Part shown: in pieces, positions 7,758 to 20,149 of the stretch | How the letters are laid out: each line of letters opens with the position of its first letter | Position numbering within the stretch: position 1 is the first letter of the stretch | From: JBEKTY01 sp049515555 | GTDB taxonomy: Bacteria; Planctomycetota; Planctomycetia; Pirellulales; Thermoguttaceae | Direction of reading: 5' to 3' | NCBI GenBank assembly: GCA_049515555.1 | Contig: JBEKTY010000003.1 | Location: forward strand, 1-64,000 | Length of the DNA stretch: 64,000 nucleotides | Made by a program: the position numbers and the translations under genes | The notes under the pieces: model-generated | Database searches by the model: none | Seen by the model: the letters and a program-made list of their open reading frames with translations, nothing else | Told to the model about the DNA's origin: nothing

Positions 7758-8297
7758 TCAATCCACCACGTCGATGAAGACCTCGTCCGACAAGCTGCGC
7801 TCGGCGGCGATGCCCAGCTCGTCGGGGCTGCGGCGCTTGCCTACGGCATGCCAGGCGCTTACGCCGCCCAGCTCCGGCATGATCTCCGTCAATTGCTCGA
7901 CCATGGTTTGCGCCAACTGTTTCGTCTGCGGATCGCCGGTTTGCTCCAGGATGGCCATCGCGGTCTTCATAACCAGAACCAAGCGGGCGCGATTGAAGAG
8001 CGGCGGCGACAACGAATCGTCCGGCTCCTGGACGAGTTCGGCCACCGGCAGACTCAGCACTTGGGCCCACTTGTGCAACACGCTAAGGGGCAAGTCCGTG
8101 GTTGTGCATTCCTGCCGTCTCACGTCCCGCACCGTGATCCCCAACCGTCGCGCCACGTTGCGGCGCGAGATGTGCTCCTGTCGCCGGGCTGCGCCCAGCC
8201 GATGCAGCGGGTGGGCACACTCCAAGTGGATTGGGACCACGGCGGGGGTCTGCTCCTCCATGTTCAGCCGCAACTCCAGTATTTGGACACGATTCAT
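7758..8297 (-). CDS. XRE-like helix-turn-helix regulator
   Basis: The 179-residue protein starts at ATG 8297 with GGATGG upstream. Residues 35-85 carry a Cro/C1-like helix-turn-helix (ISRRNVARRLGITVRDVRRQE, then LHKWAQVLSLPVAELV). The C-terminal half is an acidic helical region (LVLVMKTAMAILEQTGDPQTKQ) without a known domain. It follows the sigma-70 gene by 35 bases and precedes algH-like, so it may tune the same operon. The target is unknown. Confidence 0.75.
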   Translation of the reverse strand: MNRVQILELRLNMEEQTPAVVPIHLECAHPLHRLGAARRQEHISRRNVARRLGITVRDVRRQECTTTDLPLSVLHKWAQVLSLPVAELVQEPDDSLSPPLFNRARLVLVMKTAMAILEQTGDPQTKQLAQTMVEQLTEIMPELGGVSAWHAVGKRRSPDELGIAAERSLSDEVFIDVVD

Positions 8298-8332
8298 GAG
8301 GCACCATCCTTCAGTTCCAGCCGCAGCGTGCT

Positions 8333-9859
8333 TCAGCGGCCGAGGCCGCCACACTTGACGGTCTCCGGCCATGCTGGGCCGCGATCGCGCGTCTCGAAGA
8401 CGCCGTCTTCAAGGAAGCCGGCGAGTTTCCAGGTACAAGTCGGCTGCCGCAAGGCCCGCAGGGCCCCATTCTCAATCTGCCGCGCCCGCTCCCTTGTGAT
8501 CGAGAAGACCTTGCCCGCCTCATCGAGCGTGTGCCTGCAACCGTCGGCCAGCCCGAATCGCAGCCGCAGGATTTCCCGCTCGCGATAGTCGAGGCTCTGC
8601 AGCACCTCAGTGATGCGGGACTTGAGCATCTGGTGGTTCATTTCTGCCAGCGGATCGTCCTCTCGATGGTCCTTGACGTAGTCGCCGAAGGGGGCATCGT
8701 CGTCGTCGCCGCCGGCAGATTGGTTGAGTGAGATCGGCTCACGGTCCGCGCGGCAGATGCAGGCGAGCTTGCCCGGCGGCATGTCCAGCGCGGCCGCCGT
8801 CTCCTCCAAACGAGGCACCGTTCCGTTTTTTCGCAGCGAGCGACGGTGCTCGCCGCGAACCTTGCTAATCGTCTCGATGGCGTGGACGGGCAGCCGGATG
8901 GTGCGGCTCTGATCGGCGACGGCGCGGGCAACGGCTTGGCGGATCCACCAGGTCGCGAACGTGGAGAACCTGAACCCGCGGCGCCAATCGAACTTGTCCG
9001 CCGCCCGCATCAAACCCATGTTGCCCTCCTGAATCAAATCGAGGAAGCTCAGGCCCCGATTGCGGTATCGTTTGGCGATGGAGACTACCAGGCGCAGGTT
9101 GCCGGCCGAAAAACTGTCTTTGGCCGCCTTGTATTCGGCAAGGAAAGCCGTGGCCCGAACGATGCGGCGGCGGAGCGTGGCCGGGCTCTCCCGCGTCATC
9201 CGCATCAGGCGGCACAGCTCGTTACGCAACTTTGCCCGGCGATCTTCCGAGCCGGCAGAGCCGCCCAGTGCGGCCATCTGCAGGCGAAGTTCGTCCATGC
9301 GCGCGGAGACCCCTTTGAGCTTTGTGAAGGTCGCCTGCAGGAATTGGGTGCGGATGCGCAGCTCGTCGATAAGCCGCACCGCCCGGCTGCGGCGGGCAAG
9401 CAAACGCCGCCAAGCCGACCGGCGTTCATCTGGCAACCGGCGCCTGTCGATCGCTGTAGCGAAGTCGCGTCCATTGCGCCGCAGGAGGTGCTGCAGTGTG
9501 CACAGGTTCGGGCCTAGCATACTGACCAATTGCTGCTTCCGGTCCTGCTGGGTGGACGAGGCTTCCAGTGTGCGGTCGAGCCGGCATTGGCCGTCGCCGA
9601 TGGCCTGCAGCGCGACGATTGCCGACTGGAGGACGTAATCCGTGGCCAACACCGTGTGCCGGAACCGCCGGCGGGCCCGCTCGACCCGCATGGCAAGCCC
9701 TAATTCCTCTTCACGCTTGAGCAAAGGTATCTTGCCCATTTGCGTCAGGTAGATGTGGATTGGATCGTCGATCCGGCCAGCGTTGCCGACGCGCACCAGC
9801 TCGTGGCTGTCGAACCGGTCATTGGGTTCACGACTCTGGTATTGCAGCGTCTCGCTCAT
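8333..9859 (-). CDS. RpoD-like sigma-70 factor with a long non-conserved insert
   Basis: The 508-residue protein begins with a region 1.2-like segment (DPIHIYLTQMGKIPLLKREEELGLA, residues 31-55). A helical insert of about 190 residues follows. Region 2 comes near residues 250-315 (AGNLRLVVSIAKRYRNRGLS, FRFSTFATWWIRQAV), then region 3 with IRLPVHAIETISKV, then region 4 (LDYREREILRLRFGL ... RERARQIENGALRALR). RpoD-type motifs are intact, but the length and sequence between regions 1.2 and 2 fit an accessory group 2 factor better than the housekeeping one. Its operon partners are the XRE-like and AlgH-like genes. The ATG at 9859 opens the protein with MSETLQYQSRE. Confidence 0.9.
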   Translation of the reverse strand: MSETLQYQSREPNDRFDSHELVRVGNAGRIDDPIHIYLTQMGKIPLLKREEELGLAMRVERARRRFRHTVLATDYVLQSAIVALQAIGDGQCRLDRTLEASSTQQDRKQQLVSMLGPNLCTLQHLLRRNGRDFATAIDRRRLPDERRSAWRRLLARRSRAVRLIDELRIRTQFLQATFTKLKGVSARMDELRLQMAALGGSAGSEDRRAKLRNELCRLMRMTRESPATLRRRIVRATAFLAEYKAAKDSFSAGNLRLVVSIAKRYRNRGLSFLDLIQEGNMGLMRAADKFDWRRGFRFSTFATWWIRQAVARAVADQSRTIRLPVHAIETISKVRGEHRRSLRKNGTVPRLEETAAALDMPPGKLACICRADREPISLNQSAGGDDDDAPFGDYVKDHREDDPLAEMNHQMLKSRITEVLQSLDYREREILRLRFGLADGCRHTLDEAGKVFSITRERARQIENGALRALRQPTCTWKLAGFLEDGVFETRDRGPAWPETVKCGGLGR

Positions 9860-9926
9860 GGCTTATGTTCCTTCTGATCCGGCCCCACACAGCGGAGATC
9901 ACTCTCATTGGGTGCCTACTGTTAAT

Positions 9927-9970
9927 GCGGAATCCGCGCCTGTGGTCCGCCAGATTCCGCGTGCTTTTTT
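9927..9970. terminator. Hairpin with T-run in the gap upstream of the sigma gene
   Basis: GCGGAATC at 9927-9934 pairs with GATTCCGC at 9953-9960, followed on the plus strand by GTGC and six T residues. It resembles a plus-strand terminator, but no plus-strand gene ends nearby. On the minus strand it would sit in the leader of the sigma gene. The rest of the gap 9860-10169 shows nothing I can interpret. Confidence 0.35.
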
Positions 9971-10169
9971 GGCGGGCGCGAGAAGTCGTCTATGGATCGC
10001 GGCCACAACCGCGCCGAAATGCATCTTTAGGGTGTAGAACTACCCACCCAGCGTGGCGTAAAACGCAATCGAGAGACCGTATTCCGGCCGGCCACCGTGA
10101 CGCCTTGACCGCACTGCCCCAAGCGATCCCGGGAAGAACATCGGAAACGCGGAAAAGACGGCAACGCCC

Positions 10170-10197
10170 TTGCATTCCGCGTTCCGCGACATAGAAT
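10170..10197 (+). promoter_or_regulatory. Possible sigma-70-type promoter upstream of leader element 2
   Basis: TTGCAT at 10170-10175 and TAGAAT at 10192-10197 are 16 bases apart and lie about 55 bases before the second leader element. Spacing and layout parallel those upstream of copy 1. Confidence 0.4.
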
Positions 10198-10252
10198 AAG
10201 ATGTGAAGTGGTGGGGCGGCGGACTCGAAAGCCGCTCTGCCAGAAGTGGATT

Positions 10253-10363
10253 TGAACTCGTCGGACGACTAGATAAAGGGCAACCCGGCTCTGCCGGGAG
10301 GCCTGTTGAAGAGTAAGCCGACGTGGTCGAACGCCTCAGGGTGTTCCACCACGTCGGCTTTCT
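10253..10363 (+). ncRNA. Putative structured leader RNA, copy 2, upstream of the SnoaL-like gene
   Basis: This is the second copy of the element at 2162. The first hairpin (CCCGGC TCT GCCGGG) is perfectly paired here, where copy 1 has a U-G pair. The terminal hairpin at 10317-10358 differs only in its tetraloop and internal loop and is followed by a T-rich run. Differences cluster in loops, as expected for a selected RNA structure. The coding start is about 84 bases further on. Confidence 0.6.
10317..10363 (+). terminator. Terminator-like hairpin closing leader element 2
   Basis: The same ten-pair outer and seven-pair inner stems as at 2226, with loop UCAG and a 3' T-rich tail (TTTCTT). The tail is weaker than in copy 1, so read-through may be higher. 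Confidence 0.55.
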
Positions 10364-10446
10364 TGTTCATCAGACGACGATACCCCATATTCATGTGGGG
10401 ACGTGCCTGACTGAACTCAAATTCCTAACATGAAAGGCTGAGACTC

Positions 10447-11415
10447 ATGCGAAGTATTTTGACCACGGCAGGGGTGGCCCTCGCGTTGGTCGCGATCGCG
10501 GTGGCCATGGGACCGCAGAAGAGCGTATCGGGAGACTCGCCCGCCGCGCCCGCCACGGCAACGGCGGCCTCCGCCCCGGCGCAATCGCATCAACAGGACG
10601 AGAAGGCGATCCAACTCGCCGCCGAGGCGTTTGCCAAGGCGTACAACGCGGGAGATGCCAAGGCCATCGCGAGGCTCTTCGTAGCGGACGGAGAGATCGT
10701 CAGTGAAGAGGGCCAAGCCACTCAGGGCCCTGAAGGGATCGAGCAAGTGTTCGCCGGAATCTTCAAGGAGCATCCCAAGACACACATGGATCTGGCCATC
10801 GGGTCCATTCGGTTCATCGGTCCGGACCTGGCTGTCGAGGACGGGATGGCGACCGTGACCCACGGGCCCGATGAGCCCGCCCAGCGCAGTCCGTACACGG
10901 TGGTCCACGCCGGGCAGGATGGCAAGTGGCTGATGGCCAGCGCGAGAGACCTTCCCGATGACACGCCGACGCCCGAGGAGCAGCTCAAGCAACTCCAGTG
11001 GATGATCGGCCAGTGGGTGGACGAAAGCCCGGAAGCCCTGGTTATTACCTCCTACCGCTGGACCGACAATCAATGCTATATCTTGAGCGAATTCAAGGTC
11101 CAGATCGGAGGCCGTCCGGCGATGACCGGTACGCAGCGCATCGGCTGGGACCCCTTGGCCAAGAAGATCCGCTCCTGGGTCTTCGACTCGGAAGGCGGGT
11201 TTGGCGAAGGGATCTGGACCCGCGATGGCAACCGATGGATCGTGAAAATGACCGGCGTGACGCGTGACGGGAAGGTCGCCTCTGCGACCAACGTCATCAC
11301 CCGAGTGTCAAAGGACCGAATGACGTGGCAACAGCGGGATCGCATCGTCGGCGGGGAGAAGACGCCCGACATCGCGGAAACCCCGATCACACGAAAACCA
11401 CCCCCACCCATGTAA
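10447..11415 (+). CDS. Secreted SgcJ/EcaC-type SnoaL-like (DUF4440) protein
   Basis: The 322-residue protein has a signal peptide (MRSILTTAGVALALVAIAVA). A low-complexity Ala/Pro linker leads into a cystatin-like SnoaL/DUF4440 domain at about residues 50-165 (AAEAFAKAYNAGDAKAIARLF, then DLAVEDGMATVTHG). The C-terminal half (about 180-315) is a lipocalin-like barrel often annotated with this family (QLKQLQWMIGQWVDE). No catalytic residue can be named. It is the first gene after leader element 2 and lies 45 bases upstream of the Gly-rich TPR gene. It could bind a small ligand in the periplasm. Confidence 0.8.
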   Translation: MRSILTTAGVALALVAIAVAMGPQKSVSGDSPAAPATATAASAPAQSHQQDEKAIQLAAEAFAKAYNAGDAKAIARLFVADGEIVSEEGQATQGPEGIEQVFAGIFKEHPKTHMDLAIGSIRFIGPDLAVEDGMATVTHGPDEPAQRSPYTVVHAGQDGKWLMASARDLPDDTPTPEEQLKQLQWMIGQWVDESPEALVITSYRWTDNQCYILSEFKVQIGGRPAMTGTQRIGWDPLAKKIRSWVFDSEGGFGEGIWTRDGNRWIVKMTGVTRDGKVASATNVITRVSKDRMTWQQRDRIVGGEKTPDIAETPITRKPPPPM

Positions 11416-11460
11416 CATGCCGGCGACTCACCTTCGTCTGCCTGGACCGGAGAAATACCA

Positions 11461-13065
11461 ATGAAAATGAATACGAACTGGAAAACGGCTGTGGGTCTTG
11501 CACTGGTCGTTGTGTTGTCGGCGGGCCTGGCAATGGCGGGCCGGGGTGGCGGCGGTGGCCACGGCGGCGGCGGGGGCGGCGGTAGCCGTGGTGGCGGCGG
11601 CGGCGGGTATCACGCCGCAGGCGGCGGCGGGGGCGGGTACCACGCCGCAGGCGGCGGGGCCGCATACCACGCGCCTTCCTTCAGCACCCCGCATCAGAGT
11701 TTCAACACGTCGCGTCCGAGTTTCAATACATCGCGGCCGGCCGAGACGCCAGCCTTTCGATCGTTGTCGCCGCAGAATGCCCCGTCCAATCGCCCGGCCC
11801 TTACGCCCGGCAGCCGGCCGGGTATCGGCGAGCGGTCCGGAATTGCCAACACGCCCAATTGGGACAACCGCCTTAACGCCGGGAATCGCACGGGCATCGA
11901 CAATCGTGCCAATATCGGGAACCGGTCCAACATTGGGAACCGTACGAACATCGGCAACAACGTCAACGTCAACAACCGCACGAACAACATCGTCCGGCCA
12001 ACGCACAACGATTGGAACCACGGCGACTGGCACCACGGTGATTGGCACGGCAATTGGAACAACTCTTGGTATTATCGACCTATGGGCTGGTGGACGGCCG
12101 GCTACTGGGCCGGCGCCGCCGTTTCCGCGATTCCCTGGTCCTGGGGATATTGGCCGTATTACAACCCCTACTACGCCGGTCCGCTTGTCTACGGCGGTGC
12201 CGGTTTCGATTACTCGCAGCCCATCGTGGTGGCTCAGCCGGTCGCCGCGCTGCCCGTCAATCCGGCGGGTCTGACCGCCGAGCAACAGGCGACGCCGTTG
12301 CTCGATGCGGCGCGGAATGCCTTCATGCAAGGCGACTACCAGACCGCGCTGGCCCAGGTGGACCAGGCCGTTGCGCTAGTTCCCAACGACACCGTGCTCC
12401 ACGAGTTCCGCGGCCTGGTGCTCTTCGCGCTGGGGCGCTACAAGGAAGCGGCCGCGGCCGACTATGCCGTGCTCTCCGCCGGTCCCGGCTGGGATTGGAC
12501 CACACTGAGCGCGCTCTATCCGAACGTGGAGGTCTACACGGCGCAACTCCGCGCCTTGGAGCAGTACGCAAAAACGAATCCGGCGGCATCGGAGGCGAAA
12601 TTCCTGCTGGCCGACCACTACCTGACTTGCGGCTACACCGACGCGGCCACCGCACAGCTCAAAGAAGTCGTGCAACTGAATCCCAAGGACCAGTTGTCCG
12701 CGCAACTGCTCAACAGCCTTTCCGCACCGGTTGCCGCCGAGCCGGCAGTGCCGAGCCAACCGGCGGCGCCTGCCAAGCCGGCAGATGCATCAAGCCTCGT
12801 GGGCACCTGGACCGCGACGCGCGCCGATAGCGCCACGATAAAACTGGCCCTGGCCGGCGACGGGAAGTTCACCTGGGCGCTCGAGCAGAACGGCAAGCCG
12901 CAGCAGTTCAGCGGCACTTATACCGTTTCCGACAACCTCCTGGTCCTCAAGCAAGGTGCTAATCCCATGATGGTGGGCCAGGTCGCCTCGCTGGCCGCCG
13001 ACCGCTTCAACTTCAAGCTGGCGGGCGACAACCCCAGCGACCCCGGCCTGACCTTCGTACGATAA
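11461..13065 (+). CDS. Secreted Gly/Asn-rich protein with TPR repeats and a C-terminal beta domain
   Basis: This 534-residue protein has several zones. After a signal peptide (cleavage near Ala-Met-Ala-Gly) comes a glycine tract with periodic His/Tyr (residues 27-75). An Asn/Arg/Gly repeat zone follows (NRTGIDNRANIGNRSNIGN, about 135-180), then an aromatic His/Trp segment and a Tyr-rich patch. A TPR pair lies at about 275-345 (ARNAFMQGDYQTALAQVDQA), with another TPR-like helix pair near 375-415. The C-terminus (residues 447-534) is lipocalin-like (LVGTWTATRADSATIKLALA). Similar Gly-rich TPR proteins are frequent and uncharacterised in Planctomycetota. The gene probably shares the leader-controlled transcript of the preceding SnoaL-like gene. 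Confidence 0.75.
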   Translation: MKMNTNWKTAVGLALVVVLSAGLAMAGRGGGGGHGGGGGGGSRGGGGGGYHAAGGGGGGYHAAGGGAAYHAPSFSTPHQSFNTSRPSFNTSRPAETPAFRSLSPQNAPSNRPALTPGSRPGIGERSGIANTPNWDNRLNAGNRTGIDNRANIGNRSNIGNRTNIGNNVNVNNRTNNIVRPTHNDWNHGDWHHGDWHGNWNNSWYYRPMGWWTAGYWAGAAVSAIPWSWGYWPYYNPYYAGPLVYGGAGFDYSQPIVVAQPVAALPVNPAGLTAEQQATPLLDAARNAFMQGDYQTALAQVDQAVALVPNDTVLHEFRGLVLFALGRYKEAAAADYAVLSAGPGWDWTTLSALYPNVEVYTAQLRALEQYAKTNPAASEAKFLLADHYLTCGYTDAATAQLKEVVQLNPKDQLSAQLLNSLSAPVAAEPAVPSQPAAPAKPADASSLVGTWTATRADSATIKLALAGDGKFTWALEQNGKPQQFSGTYTVSDNLLVLKQGANPMMVGQVASLAADRFNFKLAGDNPSDPGLTFVR

Positions 13066-13146
13066 TTCCCGCCGGGGGTTGACGCAAGCAGACTCTGGGG
13101 GGAAATTTGTGCACGGAGTCAGCCCACGGAGGAAGGACGCATTTTT

Positions 13147-13383
13147 ATGGCTACCGCCACTATCACCATTCAAGTCAGCGAGGAAGCGGCAAAGGCTTTC
13201 ACGCAAGTCTCGCCGGAAGATCGGCAAAAGATCCAGTTGCTGCTCGATCTTCGCCTGCGTGACCTCACCATTTCGCCTCCTTCGCGTAAATCTCTTCAGA
13301 CTGTCATGGACGAGGTCGGCAAGAAGGCCGCCGCGCGCGGGCTTACGCCGGCCGGTTTGGAGTCGCTGCTGAATGACGCATGA
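13147..13383 (+). CDS. Small hypothetical protein, antitoxin-like size
   Basis: The 78-residue protein has a GGAGGAAGG ribosome site ending ten bases before ATG 13147. It begins with a beta strand (ATITIQVSEEAAKAF), then two helices. It resembles short orphan proteins of the type annotated as antitoxins or hypothetical proteins in cyanobacteria and planctomycetes. No toxin gene follows; RpiB is next after 18 bases. I do not assign a function. Confidence 0.6.
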   Translation: MATATITIQVSEEAAKAFTQVSPEDRQKIQLLLDLRLRDLTISPPSRKSLQTVMDEVGKKAAARGLTPAGLESLLNDA

Positions 13384-13401
13384 CTTGCGAGTGGTGTTAC
13401 C

Positions 13402-13860
13402 ATGCGTATTGGCATAGCTGCCGACCATGGCGGGTTCGAGTTGAAAGTGCAACTGGCCGCGGCCCTCAAGGCCGCCGGCCACGAGGTGGCCGATTTCGGC
13501 GCCCATGAGTTGGTTCCGGGAGATGACGACCCGGATTTCGTGGCGCCCTTGGCCCGGGCGGTGGCCGACGGTAAGGTCAGCCGGGGCTTGGCCGTCTGCG
13601 GCAGCGGGGTAGGGGCGTGCGTGGCGGCCAACAAGGTGCCCGGCGTGCGGGCGGCGCTCGTCACGGATTCCTTCTCCGCTCATCAAGGGGTGGAAGACGA
13701 CGACATGAACGTCATGTGTCTGGGCGGCCGTGTCACCGGACCGGCCCTATCCTGGGATCTGGTCCAGACGTTTCTGAACGCCCAGTATAAGGGGACCGAA
13801 CGGTACAGCCGCCGTCTGGCCAAAGTCGCTGCGTTGGAAAGAGAGAACAAAGCTGAGTAA
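13402..13860 (+). CDS. rpiB: RpiB/LacAB-type sugar-phosphate isomerase
   Basis: The 152-residue protein is the normal length for ribose-5-phosphate isomerase B, which interconverts ribose 5-phosphate and ribulose 5-phosphate (some relatives use allose or galactose phosphates). AADHGG at the N-terminus supplies His9, and the active-site Cys66 lies in AVCGSGVGACVAANK, the same position as in Escherichia coli RpiB. The start at 13402 is 18 bases after the small gene before it. Cytoplasmic role in the pentose phosphate pathway; the LacA/B alternative cannot be excluded from the sequence alone. Confidence 0.9.
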   Translation: MRIGIAADHGGFELKVQLAAALKAAGHEVADFGAHELVPGDDDPDFVAPLARAVADGKVSRGLAVCGSGVGACVAANKVPGVRAALVTDSFSAHQGVEDDDMNVMCLGGRVTGPALSWDLVQTFLNAQYKGTERYSRRLAKVAALERENKAE

Positions 13861-13887
13861 GGGCCGTCAGCGGTGATACCTGCCCGG

Positions 13888-13985
13888 TTATTTGGTTTCG
13901 GCATCGGGATTGATCACGACGATCACCCGCACCTTGCCGGAGCAGAGCAGCGTGCCGAGTTCCTTCAACTGCCACCAGCGGCCTG
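13888..13985 (-). pseudogene. C-terminal fragment of an unidentified gene
   Basis: On the minus strand, WWQLKELGTLLCSGKVRV followed by IVVINPDAETK and TAA (13888-13890) looks like a genuine C-terminus with good residue composition. It ends abruptly at about 13972-13985, where secretin-like sequence begins on the opposite strand. No start codon or body is present, so it is a remnant at a rearrangement junction. Confidence 0.35.
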
Positions 13986-14215
13986 GCCGCGGTGCAGCAC
14001 GGCCTCAAGTTCGGCTTGGTCAACACCTCGGTCACCAGTTTCATTCGGGCCCTGCAGACGTGCCACGACGTCAAGATCCTCGCTAGTCCCCGGCTGCTGG
14101 TGGTCAACAAGCAGCGGGCCGCGCTCCAGCTTGGCGATCGCCCGGGCTACCAGACGGCGACGCAAACGCAAACCAGCACCGTGCAGAGCGTGCAGTTCAT
14201 GGACATGTCTGGAAC
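13972..14215 (+). pseudogene. Secretin (GspD/PilQ-type) fragment
   Basis: About 80 residues match the core of a bacterial secretin: GLKFGLVNTSVTSFIRALQT, then KILASPRLLVVNKQRAALQL, GDRPGYQTATQTQTSTVQ and SVQFMDM. In intact secretins this is followed by the membrane-embedded ring domain. Here the frame is lost after about 14210 and the upstream N-domains are missing. It is a relic of an outer-membrane channel gene of a type IV pilus or type II secretion locus, next to an intact pilin gene and a PilM-like relic. Confidence 0.65.
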
Positions 14216-14523
14216 CCGAAGGCGGCGATGCAGCTCAACGACGTGAAGGCGCCGGAGCATATCGACGAAGCGAAGGCGCGGGCCGGGATGGGGTGCGACC
14301 AGGTGCCACGCGCCGCGCACGCCGGGTGAGGCGGCCCGGGTCACGGTTTACCGCCGCGGGCTGATTCCTTTGACATCGCCGTCGCCGCGACGTAGGCATT
14401 GAATGTGCAGGAGAGGCTGGCAACGCGCTCGGCGCGGGGCGTCAGGCCCGGTCGGAAACGAAGGAACGCACCAGGTTTTCACGAATTCGTATCGCCCACG
14501 GCGCGCGGAAGGGGAGAAACAAC
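14216..14523. other. Decayed intergenic stretch between secretin relic and pilin
   Basis: No intact gene is visible. Short plus-strand segments such as GEAARVTVYRRGLIPL (near 14325) may be further remnants of the lost secretion locus. The pilin gene has a GGGGAGAA-like ribosome site just before 14524. Confidence 0.4.
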
Positions 14524-14973
14524 ATGTCTCGGTCATTCACTGCAGTGTCTCGCAAAGGGTCTACGCTGGTGGAACTTGCCGTCGTGATCATCATCATCGG
14601 CGTGCTGGCGGCGTTCGGCGTGCCGCGGTATCTGGTTTCGGTCGAGCAGTCCAAGGCCGCGGAGGCGTTTTCTTATCTCTCCGCCATCCGCGACTCCCAA
14701 GAGCGTTATGAGGCCCAGAACGGCGCCTATTCCGCCGACGTGACCGCGCTGGACATCTCGTTCTCGGCGCCGACGTACTTCACCGTCGGCACCATCTCCG
14801 CGGGGACCACGGGCAGCCTTGAGGATTCCTGGACCTTGACCCTCACCCGCCAGGGCGCGTCGGCCGGCTATGGCGCGTACACGGTCACCTTCACCCAGCT
14901 CGGGTTCGACTCCACCAACAGCACGCTCCCGACCGTGATCAATCCCAAGGGGACCAGCGGCGCCCGGCATTAG
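14524..14973 (+). CDS. Type IV pilin / pseudopilin
   Basis: The 149-residue protein has a short leader ending in Lys-Gly (residues 11-12) and the mature start STLVELAVVIIIIGVLAAFG. It has the Glu at mature position 5 and the hydrophobic helix required for class III prepilin processing and pilus assembly. The C-terminal part (Tyr/Ser/Thr-rich, residues 60-149) is a PilE-like or GspG/H-like globular domain. It would be made as a membrane prepilin, cut by a prepilin peptidase encoded elsewhere, and assembled into a pilus or pseudopilus. Its flanks carry broken secretin and PilM-like sequences, so it may be an orphan that uses another assembly system. Confidence 0.88.
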   Translation: MSRSFTAVSRKGSTLVELAVVIIIIGVLAAFGVPRYLVSVEQSKAAEAFSYLSAIRDSQERYEAQNGAYSADVTALDISFSAPTYFTVGTISAGTTGSLEDSWTLTLTRQGASAGYGAYTVTFTQLGFDSTNSTLPTVINPKGTSGARH

Positions 14974-14974
14974 T

Positions 14975-15185
14975 AGGGGCGTGCTGGAGCGCCTGCTGCG
15001 GCCGCTGTTGGGCCGCGGCAAGCGCTCGTGGATGCCCATTGCGGTCGGGTTGCCCGCCGCGCGACTGTTTTTCGCCACCCGGCCCGTGCGGGACGTCGGC
15101 GCCGATGCGGCCCCCGAAGCCCTGTTGCAAAACCGCATGGTCGTTGCCGGACGCCGCGGGTACGATCCACAGTCGATAGGCCGAT
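14975..15185 (+). pseudogene. PilM-like N-terminal fragment
   Basis: The plus-strand reading (from about 14981) includes IAVGLPAARLFFATRPVRDV followed by DAAPEALLQNRMVVAGRR. This matches the early part of actin-like PilM/assembly proteins encoded beside planctomycete pilin genes, where a bound pilin-assembly protein is checked for its ATPase fold. Homology ends near 15150 and no ATP-binding core follows. The frame then runs into the DUF5658-like gene. I treat it as a relic, with moderate confidence. Confidence 0.4.
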
Positions 15186-15188
15186 GCC

Positions 15189-15869
15189 ATGAATCACGAC
15201 CGGCGTCGAGAACCCGACCGCCGCCAGGAGCCGACCGGCGCATGGGGTGCTTTTCCGCCGGCCGGCTGGCGGATGCGGGCCCGCCGCGCCGCGGAGCATC
15301 GTCGCCCGTACTTCGCCGACCGATTCCCGGCGACGCTCTTCGCGCTGATCGTCGCCATGCTGATCCTCTGCGTGGTCGACGCCGTCCTGACCCTCGAGCT
15401 GCTGCCCCGCGGCGGCGCGGAATTCAATCCGCTGATGGGTTGCCTGTTGGAGCGCGGCATCCGGCCGTTCCTCATCGGCAAATACGTCTTGACGGCCGCC
15501 GGCATGCCGCTGCTCCTGATCTTCAAGAACCACTACCTGTTCGGCACGCGGTTCCGCGTGGGATACCTGATTCCGATAATCGTGGCCCTTTATCTGGGTC
15601 TTATTGCCTACCAGACGCTTCTGATGGCGGGCATTCCCCGGGGACAAGCGGCAGCGGCCGCGGTCAATCGGAGACCGGGGCGCGATTGGCCGCGACGCGT
15701 TGACGCATATCGCTGTCTCAACCGTGACGCCGCGGGGCCACAGCAACCTCTTTCGGCCCGCGCATCGTCGGCGCCAATTTCCCGCGAGGGCGGGCACAGG
15801 CGCGACGCGCGGCCACATGCACCGCCGCTTCGGCCAACAGCCTTTTCTTGCGAGCCGATTGCGGCCTAG
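15189..15869 (+). CDS. DUF5658-like small membrane protein
   Basis: The N-terminal 45 residues are basic and cytoplasmic-looking (RRREPDRRQEPT). Three membrane segments follow: TLFALIVAMLILCVVDAVLT, FLIGKYVLTAAGMPLLLIF and VGYLIPIIVALYLGLIAYQT. The arrangement and motifs (AEFNPLMGCLLE) match DUF5658 proteins of unknown function. The last 75 residues (of 226) are low-complexity and Arg/Pro/Ala-rich, and may be read-through of a decayed 3' end rather than native sequence. Confidence 0.6.
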   Translation: MNHDRRREPDRRQEPTGAWGAFPPAGWRMRARRAAEHRRPYFADRFPATLFALIVAMLILCVVDAVLTLELLPRGGAEFNPLMGCLLERGIRPFLIGKYVLTAAGMPLLLIFKNHYLFGTRFRVGYLIPIIVALYLGLIAYQTLLMAGIPRGQAAAAAVNRRPGRDWPRRVDAYRCLNRDAAGPQQPLSARASSAPISREGGHRRDARPHAPPLRPTAFSCEPIAA

Positions 15870-15977
15870 AGTTGTGCAGAAAAAACACCTGCCGCTTCTC
15901 GCTTCAAAGCAGTCTAGGTCATCCCGCCGGCGCCGGACATCACCAGGATGCCGGGCGGGTGGTGGGGAAACACGACG

Positions 15978-20114
<4,137 letters not shown>

Positions 20115-20149
20115 GGATCGGCGAATCAATCGTTGTCGTGTTCGCCAAC

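Noticed and set aside
11428..12330. 300-residue minus-strand frame over the Gly-rich protein
   Set aside because: Ala/Val/Arg/Gly-rich antisense reading of repetitive sequence, without domain patterns.
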